This document shows positions 36,251 through 45,168 of a DNA stretch of 64,000 nucleotides, piece after piece. A program made the position numbers and the translations under genes. The notes beneath the pieces are model-generated. The model saw only the letters and a program-made list of their open reading frames with translations. It ran no database searches and had not been told where the DNA came from. Numbering within the stretch: the first letter of the stretch is position 1; every line of letters starts with the position of its first letter. This DNA is from Denitratimonas sp037478135 (GTDB lineage Bacteria; Pseudomonadota; Gammaproteobacteria; Xanthomonadales; Xanthomonadaceae): the NCBI RefSeq assembly GCF_037478135.1, contig NZ_JBBHDV010000004.1, positions 62,001 to 126,000 on the forward strand, in the 5' to 3' direction.

Positions 36251-37658
36251 GTTTCTGAACAGGGCACTGGCCGCGGCCGTGGTGGTGTTCGTCGCCGGTT
36301 GTGCCACCCCCGGACCGCGCGGCAGCGTCGCCGACGCGGACCCGATGATCCCGACCGAATGGCCACTGCCGGCCAGCACCGGGGTTGCAGGCGAGGGCGC
36401 CACGACAGCGCTGCCGGATATCGGCTGGCGCGATTTCTTCGCCGACCCACGTCTGCAGGAAGTGGTCGGGCTGGCGCTGGACAACAACCGCGATCTGCGC
36501 GTGGCGATCCTCAACGTGGATCGCGCCCGCGCCCAGCACCGCATCCAGCGCGCCGATCGCTTCCCGAACCTCGGCATCAACGCGCAGATGGAGCGCGTCG
36601 GGGCCGACAATCCGGCGCTGGAATCGGAAACCTACAGCGTGGGTCTGGGTGTCACCGCATTCGAACTGGATCTGTTCGGGCGCGTGCGCAACCTCAGCCA
36701 GGCTGCGTTGCAGCAGTATCTGGCGACCGAGGAATCGCAGCGCGGCGCGCAACTGGCGCTGGTGGCCGAAGTCGCCAATCTGTGGCTGACCCTGGCCGCC
36801 GACCGCGAGCAATTGCGTATCGCACAGGCGACGCTGGCCACCTACGAGGAATCGCTGGAACTGAACCAGGCGCGGCGTGAACTGGGCGCGATATCGCAGC
36901 TGGTGCTGGAACAGACCCGCACCCAGGTGGCTTCGGCACGTGCCGACGTGGCACGGATTTCCGGTCTGGTGCAGCGCGATATCAATGCGCTGAACCTGCT
37001 GGCCGGGGTCACGCTGGAGCCGCGCCTGCTGCCCGATGGCATGGTCCAGGACGTGGTTGGTCTGGGTCAGCTGCCGGAAGGCCTGCCGGCGGAAGTCCTG
37101 CTGCGCCGTCCGGACATCATCGCCGCCGAGCATCGTCTGCTCGGTGCCGATGCCAACATCAGCGCCGCGCGGGCCGCGTTCTTCCCGTCGATCAGGCTGA
37201 CCGGCAACATCGGTTCGGTCAGTACCGAACTCTCCGGCCTGTTCGAGAGCAACACCACGGTCTGGAGTTTCATCCCGCAGATCAACATCCCGATCTTCCA
37301 GGGCGGGCGTCTGCGGGCCGCGCTCGGCATGGCGCAGGCGGATCGCGATATCGCGCTGGCACAGTACGAAAAGGCGATCCAGAACGGCTTCCGCGAGGTT
37401 GCCGACGCGCTGGCGCTGTCGGCCACGCTGGCCGAACAGGTCGATGCCAGCCAGGCCCTGCTGGAAGCGGCGACCAATGCCGAGCGTCTGGCGAAGGCGC
37501 GCTACGACGCCGGTCTGGACAGCAATCTGGTGCGGCTGGATGCGCAGCGCACGCTGTATGCAGCGCAGCAGCAGGTGGTTGCGGTGCGCATGGCCGAACA
37601 GGCCAACCGCGTCACCCTGTACAAGGTGCTGGGCGGCGGCTGGACCGAGCGCAACTGA
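36243..37658 (+). CDS. RND efflux outer-membrane factor, NodT/OprM family lipoprotein
   Basis: 471 residues. Signal peptide with lipobox VAGC (Cys about 20), then the two TolC-like repeats: the first with FELDLFGRVRNL, the second with QINIPIFQGGRLRAAL. These form the trimeric outer-membrane channel of the pump. The start codon overlaps the pump gene, so translation is coupled. The subtype of this tripartite pump (SmeDEF-like) is inferred from the divergent TetR gene and gene order. Confidence 0.95.
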   Translation: MTKFLNRALAAAVVVFVAGCATPGPRGSVADADPMIPTEWPLPASTGVAGEGATTALPDIGWRDFFADPRLQEVVGLALDNNRDLRVAILNVDRARAQHRIQRADRFPNLGINAQMERVGADNPALESETYSVGLGVTAFELDLFGRVRNLSQAALQQYLATEESQRGAQLALVAEVANLWLTLAADREQLRIAQATLATYEESLELNQARRELGAISQLVLEQTRTQVASARADVARISGLVQRDINALNLLAGVTLEPRLLPDGMVQDVVGLGQLPEGLPAEVLLRRPDIIAAEHRLLGADANISAARAAFFPSIRLTGNIGSVSTELSGLFESNTTVWSFIPQINIPIFQGGRLRAALGMAQADRDIALAQYEKAIQNGFREVADALALSATLAEQVDASQALLEAATNAERLAKARYDAGLDSNLVRLDAQRTLYAAQQQVVAVRMAEQANRVTLYKVLGGGWTERN

Positions 37659-37669
37659 ACCTGTCATGC

Positions 37670-37695
37670 CCCGCTCGCCGTACGGCGGGCGGGGT
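37670..37695 (+). terminator. Hairpin after the efflux operon
   Basis: CCCCGCTCGCCG (37670-37681 approximately) pairs with CGGCGGGCGGGG ending at 37695, with one G-T pair and a very short loop. No T-run follows, so termination is not certain. Confidence 0.5.
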
Positions 37696-37905
37696 ACTGC
37701 TCCGGCATGACTGATACCGCCGGATGCCATGTCCGCCGATGCGGACAGACGCCTTGTTCAGAGGTTCCATAGGTGGAAGCCGGCCCAAGGGAGAGCACCC
37801 ACTTGTGCGGAAATCCCGCGATTTCCGCCGATCTTGATCGAGCCGGGCTGCGATGTTCGCCATACACTATTGCTCTTTTGTTCTTTGCTGGAGCCAGTCC
37901 CTGCC

Positions 37906-38718
37906 ATGAGCAACCGTCCACTGCTGATCGGCGCATCGCCGCGCATCCTGCATCGGGTGCCGGCCGAGCTCGGTTTTCACGACAAGTCGCTGCAATACAT
38001 GGAACAGTCGGTGGCGCACTGGGTGATGTCGCTGGGTGCCAGCTGCGTGATGCTGCCGACGGTGGAACGCGGCGGCATGGTGCGGCGTTCGGAAATCCAG
38101 GTGAATGATCTGGTGCAGCTGATCGACGGCCTCGTGCTGCAGGGCGGTTCCGATGTGGAGCCGCAGTGGTACGGGCAGCAACCCGAGCATCTGGTCGGTG
38201 ACACCGATCCGGTGCGCGATCGCTTCGAGCTGGATCTGATCCATGCCTTCATCAAGGCCGGCAAGCCGGTGCTGGGCATCTGTCGCGGCATGCAACTGAT
38301 CAATGTCGCGCTCGGTGGCACGCTGTACCAGGATCTGGTCGCGCTGGGTGTCACCAGTTATTCGCATGTGGACACCGGGCGCTATGACCGCCACCACCAT
38401 CCACTGGTGATCGAACCGGACAGCGTGATGGCCGGCTGGTACGGCGGCGCCACCCAGGGCGTGATCAATTCGATCCACCACCAGGGCGTGGCGCGTCTGG
38501 GCGAGGGCCTGCGTGTCGTGGCACGGGCGCCGGATGGCGTGGTCGAGGCGATCTGGCGCGAAGGGCCGGGTTTCGTGTTCGGCGCGCAGTGGCATCCGGA
38601 ATTCCATGACGGCAGCGACGCCTCGCTGATGGATCCGGACCCGATCATGCGGGCTTTCCTCGATGCCGCACGGCAGCGGCGCGACGGCAGCGGAGTGCCA
38701 GCGGCGGTCGCGCTGTGA
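37906..38718 (+). CDS. Class I glutamine amidotransferase-like hydrolase (gamma-Glu-GABA hydrolase family, C26)
   Basis: 270 residues from ATG 37906. Catalytic Cys in GICRGMQLINV, His in FGAQWHPEF with the following Glu, and GLVLQGGSDVEPQWYG near residue 80 match the PuuD/C26 peptidases, which cleave gamma-glutamyl bonds (for example gamma-glutamyl-GABA in putrescine use). No polyamine genes are nearby. It stands 105 bases ahead of the LysC-LysA fusion and may be an unrelated neighbour. Substrate unknown. Confidence 0.85.
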   Translation: MSNRPLLIGASPRILHRVPAELGFHDKSLQYMEQSVAHWVMSLGASCVMLPTVERGGMVRRSEIQVNDLVQLIDGLVLQGGSDVEPQWYGQQPEHLVGDTDPVRDRFELDLIHAFIKAGKPVLGICRGMQLINVALGGTLYQDLVALGVTSYSHVDTGRYDRHHHPLVIEPDSVMAGWYGGATQGVINSIHHQGVARLGEGLRVVARAPDGVVEAIWREGPGFVFGAQWHPEFHDGSDASLMDPDPIMRAFLDAARQRRDGSGVPAAVAL

Positions 38719-38822
38719 CGCTTTTGCTGCATTGCATCACGGGCTGACACATAATCGGTCCGCCACAGCGCGAAGGCCGGCGCCTGCGGTTTCCCAACCG
38801 GCCACCGATGCAGGGAATCACC

Positions 38823-41432
38823 ATGACGCACACTGATTCGCCCGGCGCCCGGAGCGCGCCGTGGGTCGTGCTGAAGTTCGGCGGCAGCAGTGTCTCCAGC
38901 CGGACCCGCTGGGACACGATCGGCGGATTGGTGGCGAAACGAAAATCCGAAGGTTTCCGCGTGCTGGTCGTGGTGTCGGCGGTATCCGGCGTGACCAATG
39001 CGCTGGTGGCGCTGAGCGCACCCGGTGGCGACATCGCGCAGCGGCGTGAACAGGCGGCGGCGCTGGAAACGCGTCACCGCACCTTCGCGCAGGAGCTGGG
39101 GCTGGATCCGGAAACGGTCATCGGTGACCTGATCGCGCAACTGCACGCACTGGTCGATGATCCACGCGCGGCGGTATCGGCCTTGGACTGGCAGGCCGAC
39201 GTGCTGGCGCTGGGCGAGCTGTTTTCCAGCCGCTTGGGCTCGGCCTATCTCTCGGCCAATGGCCTGGACCTGCGCTGGAGCGATGCGCGCGCTTTTCTGC
39301 GGGCGCAGGTGCTGCCGAACCAGAGCGACTGGGCCGCGCGGCTGTCGGTCAATTGCCGCTTGCAGCCCGAGCCCGGTTTCCACGAACGCTTTGCGGCGCA
39401 GGGCGACACGCTGATCACGCAAGGTTTCATCTGTGCCGACGACGATGGCCGCACCGCGATCCTCGGGCGCGGTGGTTCGGATACGTCGGCGGCCTGTTTC
39501 GGCGCGCTGCTGGGTGCGCAACGGGTGGAAACCTGGACCGATGTGCCCGGCATGTTCAGCGCCAATCCGCGCCAGGTGCCGCAGGCTCGGTTGCTGACCA
39601 GGCTGGATTACGAGGAAGCGCAGGAAATCGCTTCCACCGGCGCCAAGGTGCTGCATCCGCGCTGCATTTCGCCGTGCCGCGAGGCGCGCGTGCCACTGTG
39701 GATCCGCGATACCTCGCGCCCGGATTTCGAAGGCACCGTGATCGGCCCGCGTCTGGCCGATGCCGCACCCGGGGTGAAGGCGATCAGCACCAAGCGCGGC
39801 ATCGTGCTGGTGTCGATGGACGGCATCGGCATGTGGCAGCAGGTCGGCTTCCTGGCTGACGTGTTCGAGCGCTTCAAGCGGCACGGGCTGTCGGTGGACC
39901 TGATCGGTTCTTCGGAAGCCAATGTCACGGTGTCGCTGGATCCGTCCGACAATCTGGTCACCACCGACGTGCTGGAACGCCTGGCGGCCGATCTTTCCGA
40001 AGTGTGCCGGGTCAAGGTGATCGCGCCGTGCGCGGCGATCACGCTGGTCGGGCGCGGCATGCGTTCGCTGCTGCACAAGTTGTCCGACGTGCTGGCCGAA
40101 TTCGGGCGCGAGCGTGTGCATCTGATCTCGCAAAGCTCCAACGACCTCAACCTGACCTTCGTCGTGGACGAGGCCGTGGCCGAGGGTATGTTGCCGCGCC
40201 TGCATGAGCTGCTGATCCACGCCCAGGCCATGCCGGTAGAGGAAACAGCGGTGTTCGGCCCAAGCTGGCAGGAGCTGGAACGCGGCGCCGCGCCATTACC
40301 GAGCCCGTGGTGGGCGCAGCGGCGGCAGGTGCTGATGCAACAGGCCGGGCAGGGCACGCCGTGCTATGTCTACGACCTGCCGACGGTGCGCGAAAAGGCG
40401 CGCGGGCTGCGGCGCATCGGCGCGCTGGACCGGCGCTTCTATGCGATCAAGGCCAATCCTCATCCACAGATCCTGCGCACGCTGGAAGCCGAGGGTTTCG
40501 GTTTTGAATGCGTCTCGGCGGGCGAAATCGAACACGTCTTCAACTCGTTGCCGGGGCTGGACCCGACCCGGGTGCTGTTCACCCCGAGCTTCGCCGCGCG
40601 TTCCGAATACGAAGCCGCGCTGGCACACGATGTCTGGGTCACGCTCGACAGTGTCTATCCGCTGCGGCACTGGCCGGAACTGTTCGCTGGCCGTGACCTG
40701 TGGCTGCGGCTGGATCCGGGTTATGGGCGCGGCCATCATGAAAAGGTCCGCACCGGCGGCAGTGGCGCCAAGTTCGGTCTGCCGCTGGCGGCGCTGGAGG
40801 ATTTCGCGCAGGAAGCCAGGCGGGTCGGTGCCCGTATTTTCGGCCTGCACGCGCATCTGGGCAGCGGCATCTTGGACGCCTCGCATTGGCGCGATGTGTT
40901 CGGCCGTCTGGCGGCGGCGGCTGAAAGCCTAGGCACGATCAGCGCGCTGAATCTGGGCGGCGGCCTCGGGGTGCCGGCCGAACGCGGCGCCGATCCCTTC
41001 GATCTGGATGCATTGGCGCACACCCTGGCCGAGGCCAAGGCGCTGTGCCCGCAGTATTCGCTGTGGATGGAGCCGGGCCGTTATCTGGTCGCAGACGCGG
41101 GTGTGCTGTTGCTGCGCGTCACCCAGGTGATCGACAAGGGCGGCGTGCTGCGCGTGGGCGTGGATGGCGGCATGAACACGCTGCTGCGCCCGGCGCTGTA
41201 CAACGCGCGGCACGAAGTCTTCAACCTGAGCCGGCTGGATGAAGGTGATGCGATCAGCTGCGATGTGGTTGGCCCGATCTGTGAAACCGGCGATGTACTG
41301 GCGCGTCGCCGTCGCCTGCCGGAAACCTTCGAGGGCGACGTGTTGCTGGTGGATACCACCGGCGCCTATGGCGCGGTGATGGCCTCGGCCTACAATCTGC
41401 GCGGTTTGCCGGCGGAGGCGGTGCTCGAATGA
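38823..41432 (+). CDS. Bifunctional aspartokinase / diaminopimelate decarboxylase
   Basis: 869 residues from ATG 38823. The N-terminal half is an aspartokinase: KFGGSSVSS, GRGGSDTSA, and ACT domains around SMDGIGMWQQVGFLADVF and IGSSEANVTVSLDPSDN, which sense lysine or threonine. From about residue 510 the chain is a PLP-dependent DAP decarboxylase: RRFYAIKANPHPQILRTL with the PLP lysine, HLGSG, LNLGGGLGVP, MEPGRY and VDTTGAYGAVMASAYN. It therefore carries the first and last steps of lysine synthesis in one protein, a fusion typical of Xanthomonadaceae. murL starts 61 bases downstream. Confidence 0.97.
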   Translation: MTHTDSPGARSAPWVVLKFGGSSVSSRTRWDTIGGLVAKRKSEGFRVLVVVSAVSGVTNALVALSAPGGDIAQRREQAAALETRHRTFAQELGLDPETVIGDLIAQLHALVDDPRAAVSALDWQADVLALGELFSSRLGSAYLSANGLDLRWSDARAFLRAQVLPNQSDWAARLSVNCRLQPEPGFHERFAAQGDTLITQGFICADDDGRTAILGRGGSDTSAACFGALLGAQRVETWTDVPGMFSANPRQVPQARLLTRLDYEEAQEIASTGAKVLHPRCISPCREARVPLWIRDTSRPDFEGTVIGPRLADAAPGVKAISTKRGIVLVSMDGIGMWQQVGFLADVFERFKRHGLSVDLIGSSEANVTVSLDPSDNLVTTDVLERLAADLSEVCRVKVIAPCAAITLVGRGMRSLLHKLSDVLAEFGRERVHLISQSSNDLNLTFVVDEAVAEGMLPRLHELLIHAQAMPVEETAVFGPSWQELERGAAPLPSPWWAQRRQVLMQQAGQGTPCYVYDLPTVREKARGLRRIGALDRRFYAIKANPHPQILRTLEAEGFGFECVSAGEIEHVFNSLPGLDPTRVLFTPSFAARSEYEAALAHDVWVTLDSVYPLRHWPELFAGRDLWLRLDPGYGRGHHEKVRTGGSGAKFGLPLAALEDFAQEARRVGARIFGLHAHLGSGILDASHWRDVFGRLAAAAESLGTISALNLGGGLGVPAERGADPFDLDALAHTLAEAKALCPQYSLWMEPGRYLVADAGVLLLRVTQVIDKGGVLRVGVDGGMNTLLRPALYNARHEVFNLSRLDEGDAISCDVVGPICETGDVLARRRRLPETFEGDVLLVDTTGAYGAVMASAYNLRGLPAEAVLE

Positions 41433-41493
41433 TGGATTCCTGTGCGATGTGGCAGCGGTCGCTTGCGGCGAAACACTGCCGGAGGCCGTACCG

Positions 41494-42873
41494 ATGAGCC
41501 ATGAGGCCGACACCTGGGAGTTCCAGCGTGATGCGATTGCCGCGTTCCGCTTCGTCCGCGCCACGCTGGACGAGGCCAGCGGCAAGGTCGAACTGGTCTA
41601 TGCCTTCGACGATGGCCCGGAGCTGGTGGAAACCCTGCAATTCCCCGGCGCGCCCTTCACGCTGGATGCGCCGCGCCGTGCCGCCGTGGATGCAGCGCTG
41701 CAGCTGCTGCATCTGATCGCCGGGGTCAGCTATTACAAGGCCGCGCTGCCGCCGCAGCTGCTGATCGAAACCGCACTGCCGTCACCGGCGCTGGCGGCGC
41801 TGGCGACATCGGTCTATGAGAACGGCCTGTCCGAATTCGCCTACCGCAACGGCTTGTCGATGCGGGGCCGGATCCAATTCCCGGCGGCGGAAGCGACACC
41901 GTCCGCGCCTGTGCTGGGTTTACGTGTGCACGCATTGACCGCGATTGGCGGCGGCAAGGATTCGCTGGTGACGATCGAAGCCCTGCGCGATGCCGGCGTT
42001 GCGCAGAGCGTGGTGTTCGTCGGCAACTCGCCGCTGATCCAGGCCTGCGCGCAACGCACCGGACTGCCGCTTTTTTCGATTGGGCGAAAGCTGGCGCCGC
42101 AGCTGTTCGACTACAACAAACAAGGTGCGTGGAACGGCCATATCCCGGTGACGGCGGTCAATTCCGCGATCCTGGTGCTGGCCGCGTTGCTGCACGATGC
42201 CGACCAGGTGGTGTTTTCCAATGAGCGCTCGGCCAGCTATGGCAGCCAGGTGCTGCTGCCCGATGGCAGCGGCAGTGGCGAGGTCAACCACCAGTGGTCC
42301 AAGGGCTGGGAGTTCGAGCGTGAATTCGCCGCCTGCGTGCGCGAGCATGTGGCCGCCGATCTGCGCTATTTCTCGCTGCTGCGGCCATTGTCGGAGCTGG
42401 CGGTGGCGCGCCAGTTCGCGAAGATCGACCGCTACGACGCGGTGTTCTCCAGCTGCAACCGCAACTTTCACCTGCTGGGCGAACGCCCGCAGGCGCGCTG
42501 GTGCGGGGTCTGCCCGAAATGCCAGTTCGTGTTCCTGGCGCTGGCGCCGTTCATGCCCAAGCCGCGCCTGACCGCGATCTTCGGCCACAACCTGCTGGAC
42601 GACGTCAGCCAGGCGGAAGGTTACGATGCGCTGATCGAGTTCGGCGCGCACAAGCCGTTCGAGTGCGTTGGCGAAGGGCGCGAGGCACGGGCTGCGTTGT
42701 TCGAGCTGGCACAACGCCCGGCCTGGCGCGAAGATGCACTGGTGCGCCGTTTCGCGCGCGAGATCGCACCGCAGATCGCGCCCGAATCCATCCAGCCGCA
42801 GCTCGTGCCCGAAGGCGCGCACGGCATCCCTGACGACCTGTGGAAACGCGTGGGTGAAACTTTCCGAACTTGA
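41494..42873 (+). CDS. murL: UDP-MurNAc-L-Ala-L-Glu epimerase
   Basis: 459 residues; ATG 41494 has GGAGG eight bases upstream, while the 41449 start has none. The protein matches the Xanthomonas MurL family, which inverts the terminal L-Glu of UDP-MurNAc-L-Ala-L-Glu to D-Glu using ATP. The PP-loop-like motif AIGGGKDSLVTIEALRDAG (about residues 150-168) fits ATP use. A four-cysteine-poor but conserved segment RWCGVCPKCQFVFLAL near 335-350 may bind metal. It overlaps murD2 by 20 bases. Together they replace the MurI plus MurD route for D-glutamate in peptidoglycan. Confidence 0.9.
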   Translation: MSHEADTWEFQRDAIAAFRFVRATLDEASGKVELVYAFDDGPELVETLQFPGAPFTLDAPRRAAVDAALQLLHLIAGVSYYKAALPPQLLIETALPSPALAALATSVYENGLSEFAYRNGLSMRGRIQFPAAEATPSAPVLGLRVHALTAIGGGKDSLVTIEALRDAGVAQSVVFVGNSPLIQACAQRTGLPLFSIGRKLAPQLFDYNKQGAWNGHIPVTAVNSAILVLAALLHDADQVVFSNERSASYGSQVLLPDGSGSGEVNHQWSKGWEFEREFAACVREHVAADLRYFSLLRPLSELAVARQFAKIDRYDAVFSSCNRNFHLLGERPQARWCGVCPKCQFVFLALAPFMPKPRLTAIFGHNLLDDVSQAEGYDALIEFGAHKPFECVGEGREARAALFELAQRPAWREDALVRRFAREIAPQIAPESIQPQLVPEGAHGIPDDLWKRVGETFRT

Positions 42874-44293
42874 AGGCAAACGCATCGCCCTGTGGGGCTA
42901 CGGCCGCGAAGGGCGCGCCACGCTGGCCGCCTTGCGCTGGCACCTGCCGCGCACTCCGCTGGCCTTGCTGTGCCCGCAGTCCGAGGCCAGCGAAGCGCTG
43001 GAGCTGGGCGATCCTGCGCTCTACATCTTCACTGAGGATGTCACCGCCGAGCTGTTGGCGCGTTTCGACGTGGTCATCAAATCGCCCGGCATCAGCCCGT
43101 ATCACGGCGCGGCAGCACAGGCGCTGGCGCGCGGCGTGCGCTTCACCTCCGGCAGCGCGCTGTGGTTCGGTGAAAACCCGGATGCCCGCACCCTCTGTGT
43201 CACCGGCACCAAGGGCAAAAGCACCACCACTGCGTTGATCGCGCACTTGCTGCGCGCCTCCGGTGCGCGCACCGCACTGGCCGGCAATATCGGCCTGCCG
43301 CTGCTGGAATTGCTCGATGCCGACCCGGCGCCGGATGTCTGGGCGCTGGAGCTGTCCAGCTACCAGACCCGCGACGCGATTGCTCCGGAAGTCGCGGTGG
43401 TGCTGAACCTGTTTCCCGAACATCTGGATTGGCACGGCAGCGAAGACCGTTATGTGATCGACAAGCTGGCGCTGGTCACCTCGGCCAACCCGCGCAACAT
43501 CGTGCTCAACGCCGCCGATGCACGCCTGGCCGCGTTCGGGCGCAGCGCCGCGCTGCAGGGCACCGCTTCGGAATCCGATCTGGACGCCGAAGCCGGTGGC
43601 ACCGCGCCGGCCCGATTGTGGTGGTTCAACGCGCGCCAGGGCTGGCACACGCGAGGCACCCTGATTTTCCGCGGCGAGGATGCAATCATGGATGGTGCTG
43701 CGCTGCCGCTGCCCGGCGCCCACAATCGGGGCAACCTCTGCGCCGCGCTGACCGCGATCGAGGCCATGGGGCTGGAAGCGGTGCCGTTGGCGCGACACGC
43801 CCTCAGCTTCCGCCCGCTGCCGCATCGCCTGCAGACCATCGGCCACCACGATGGCCGCGAATACGTCAACGATTCGATCAGCACCACGCCGCACGCCTCG
43901 CTGGCGGCCCTGGACTGCCACGCCAACCGCCGCGTGGCGATCATCGTCGGCGGTTACGACCGCGGCCTGGACTGGTCGGTCTTCTTCGAGCGCATGAGCC
44001 GCGAACCACCGCTGGCGATCATCACCATGGGCCAGAACGGCCCGCAGATCGCCGAAGGCCTGCAGTTTGCCGCGCGTGGCGGCCGTTTCACGCTGCTGGA
44101 AGCCCCCGACATGCCGGAAGCCGTGCGAATGGCCGAACGCACTATCGGCGCCGATGGCGTGGTGCTGCTCTCACCTGGCGCCCCCAGCTTTCCGCGCTAC
44201 CGCGACTACGTCGAACGCGGCCGCCACTTTGCCCAGGTTGCCGGCTTTGATCCGGACGCGATCAGCGCGATTCCGGGCTTGGGAGTGGCCTGA
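42854..44293 (+). CDS. murD2: UDP-N-acetylmuramoyl-L-alanine--L-glutamate ligase
   Basis: 479 residues from a GTG start at 42854 lying inside the end of murL. A longer ORF from 42668 is only murL read in another frame. Mur ligase architecture: N-terminal UDP-binding domain, ATP-binding VTGTKGKSTTTALIAHLL, ELSSYQ, LNLFPEHLDWHG, and the C-terminal domain with RPLPHRLQ and NDSISTTP. In xanthomonads this MurD-like ligase adds L-Glu (not D-Glu) to UDP-MurNAc-L-Ala, supplying the substrate of MurL. The overlap with murL is the main reason to call it MurD2 rather than MurD. Confidence 0.9.
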   Translation: MKLSELEGKRIALWGYGREGRATLAALRWHLPRTPLALLCPQSEASEALELGDPALYIFTEDVTAELLARFDVVIKSPGISPYHGAAAQALARGVRFTSGSALWFGENPDARTLCVTGTKGKSTTTALIAHLLRASGARTALAGNIGLPLLELLDADPAPDVWALELSSYQTRDAIAPEVAVVLNLFPEHLDWHGSEDRYVIDKLALVTSANPRNIVLNAADARLAAFGRSAALQGTASESDLDAEAGGTAPARLWWFNARQGWHTRGTLIFRGEDAIMDGAALPLPGAHNRGNLCAALTAIEAMGLEAVPLARHALSFRPLPHRLQTIGHHDGREYVNDSISTTPHASLAALDCHANRRVAIIVGGYDRGLDWSVFFERMSREPPLAIITMGQNGPQIAEGLQFAARGGRFTLLEAPDMPEAVRMAERTIGADGVVLLSPGAPSFPRYRDYVERGRHFAQVAGFDPDAISAIPGLGVA

Positions 44294-44377
44294 AAACACG
44301 CCCGGACAAGGTTCTGCCGGGATGATCTCCACGCACGCTGTCCTGCGTCTTTGCGGCACACAGATGGGGAGAATGGA

Positions 44378-44995
44378 TTGAACCTTTCCGAACTCAAGCA
44401 GGCGCTGCGGGCACACAGTGGAACATTCCTGTGCGTCACCCGCCACGGGGCCGGCAGCGAAAAGAGCGTGCCCTTCAGGCATGAGGTGATGGAGCCGATG
44501 GGTCTGGACGGCGTTCCCGACGTTGGTGATCTGCGGAGCTTCTACGAGGTGTTCGGCGGGATCATCTTCTATCTTCACGAAGCAAGCGGTGATGCTGCCC
44601 GCTACATATCGCCGGTAAACGCATGGCCCGGGCTTCATCAGGATTTTTCAGCGTGGCTGGAAGGGCTGGACCAGGCGGAACGGGAGGAATACCTGCCTGA
44701 TTGGGTGACCACGGCGCTGGTGATCGGCGAAGAGCCGCACTCGGGCAACTATGTGCTGATCCCGGTGGCCGGTGATGAAGCCGGTGGCGTGTACCACTTC
44801 GATCACGACGGTTTCGAATTCAGCCGCCATGCCGACAGCCTGACCCAATACACCCGCGACCTGCTGGATCTGGACAGCCGCTCGCTGGCCTACGCCACGA
44901 CCTTCATGTGCTTCGTCGAGGAAGGTGACCAGGTGCAGTGGCATGTGAAAGAGCTGCGGGACAATCGCGGCAACCACATCAGCTGCGAGGCGTGA
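44378..44995 (+). CDS. SMI1/KNR4 (SUKH)-like protein
   Basis: 205 residues if it begins at TTG 44378, favoured by GGGGAG six bases upstream; TTG 44351 is another option and no ATG fits. The pattern DLRSFYEVFGGIIFYL, then an acidic middle, VIGEEPHSGNYVLIPV, GGVYHFDHDGFEF and a C-terminal helix resembles SUKH-superfamily proteins. Many of these are immunity proteins against toxins. No toxin gene is adjacent. It follows murD2 by 84 bases on the same strand and may be co-transcribed, so a cell-wall-related role cannot be excluded. Confidence 0.6.
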   Translation: MNLSELKQALRAHSGTFLCVTRHGAGSEKSVPFRHEVMEPMGLDGVPDVGDLRSFYEVFGGIIFYLHEASGDAARYISPVNAWPGLHQDFSAWLEGLDQAEREEYLPDWVTTALVIGEEPHSGNYVLIPVAGDEAGGVYHFDHDGFEFSRHADSLTQYTRDLLDLDSRSLAYATTFMCFVEEGDQVQWHVKELRDNRGNHISCEA

Positions 44996-45168
44996 AAGGG
45001 CAAGGCAGGCGGGTGCTGTTCGTCTTTCTTTCGCTGAGGAAGAATCTGACGCCCAGCTGGCATGCTCATTGACTCAGCAGCGGACCGGCGACTTCCCACT
45101 TCCGGCACCTTCCACTGCACGGCATTGCCGTTACGATGCCTGCCTGGTTTCCGCACGTGGGGAAGGGC

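Noticed and set aside
38724..38755. TTGCTG...CATAAT as promoter of the LysC-LysA gene
   Set aside because: The -10-like box is good, but the spacing to any -35-like hexamer is 12 or 20 bases, so it was not listed.
42668..42853. Possible N-terminal extension of MurD2
   Set aside because: These 62 codons are murL read in another frame and do not resemble a Mur ligase N-terminus; GTG 42854 gives the normal start.
42854..44400. Similar 5' ends of murD2 and the SUKH-like gene (..CTTTCCGAACT..)
   Set aside because: About 20 bases look alike, but similarity stops at once and both encode a common K/N-L-S-E-L helix start; judged coincidental.
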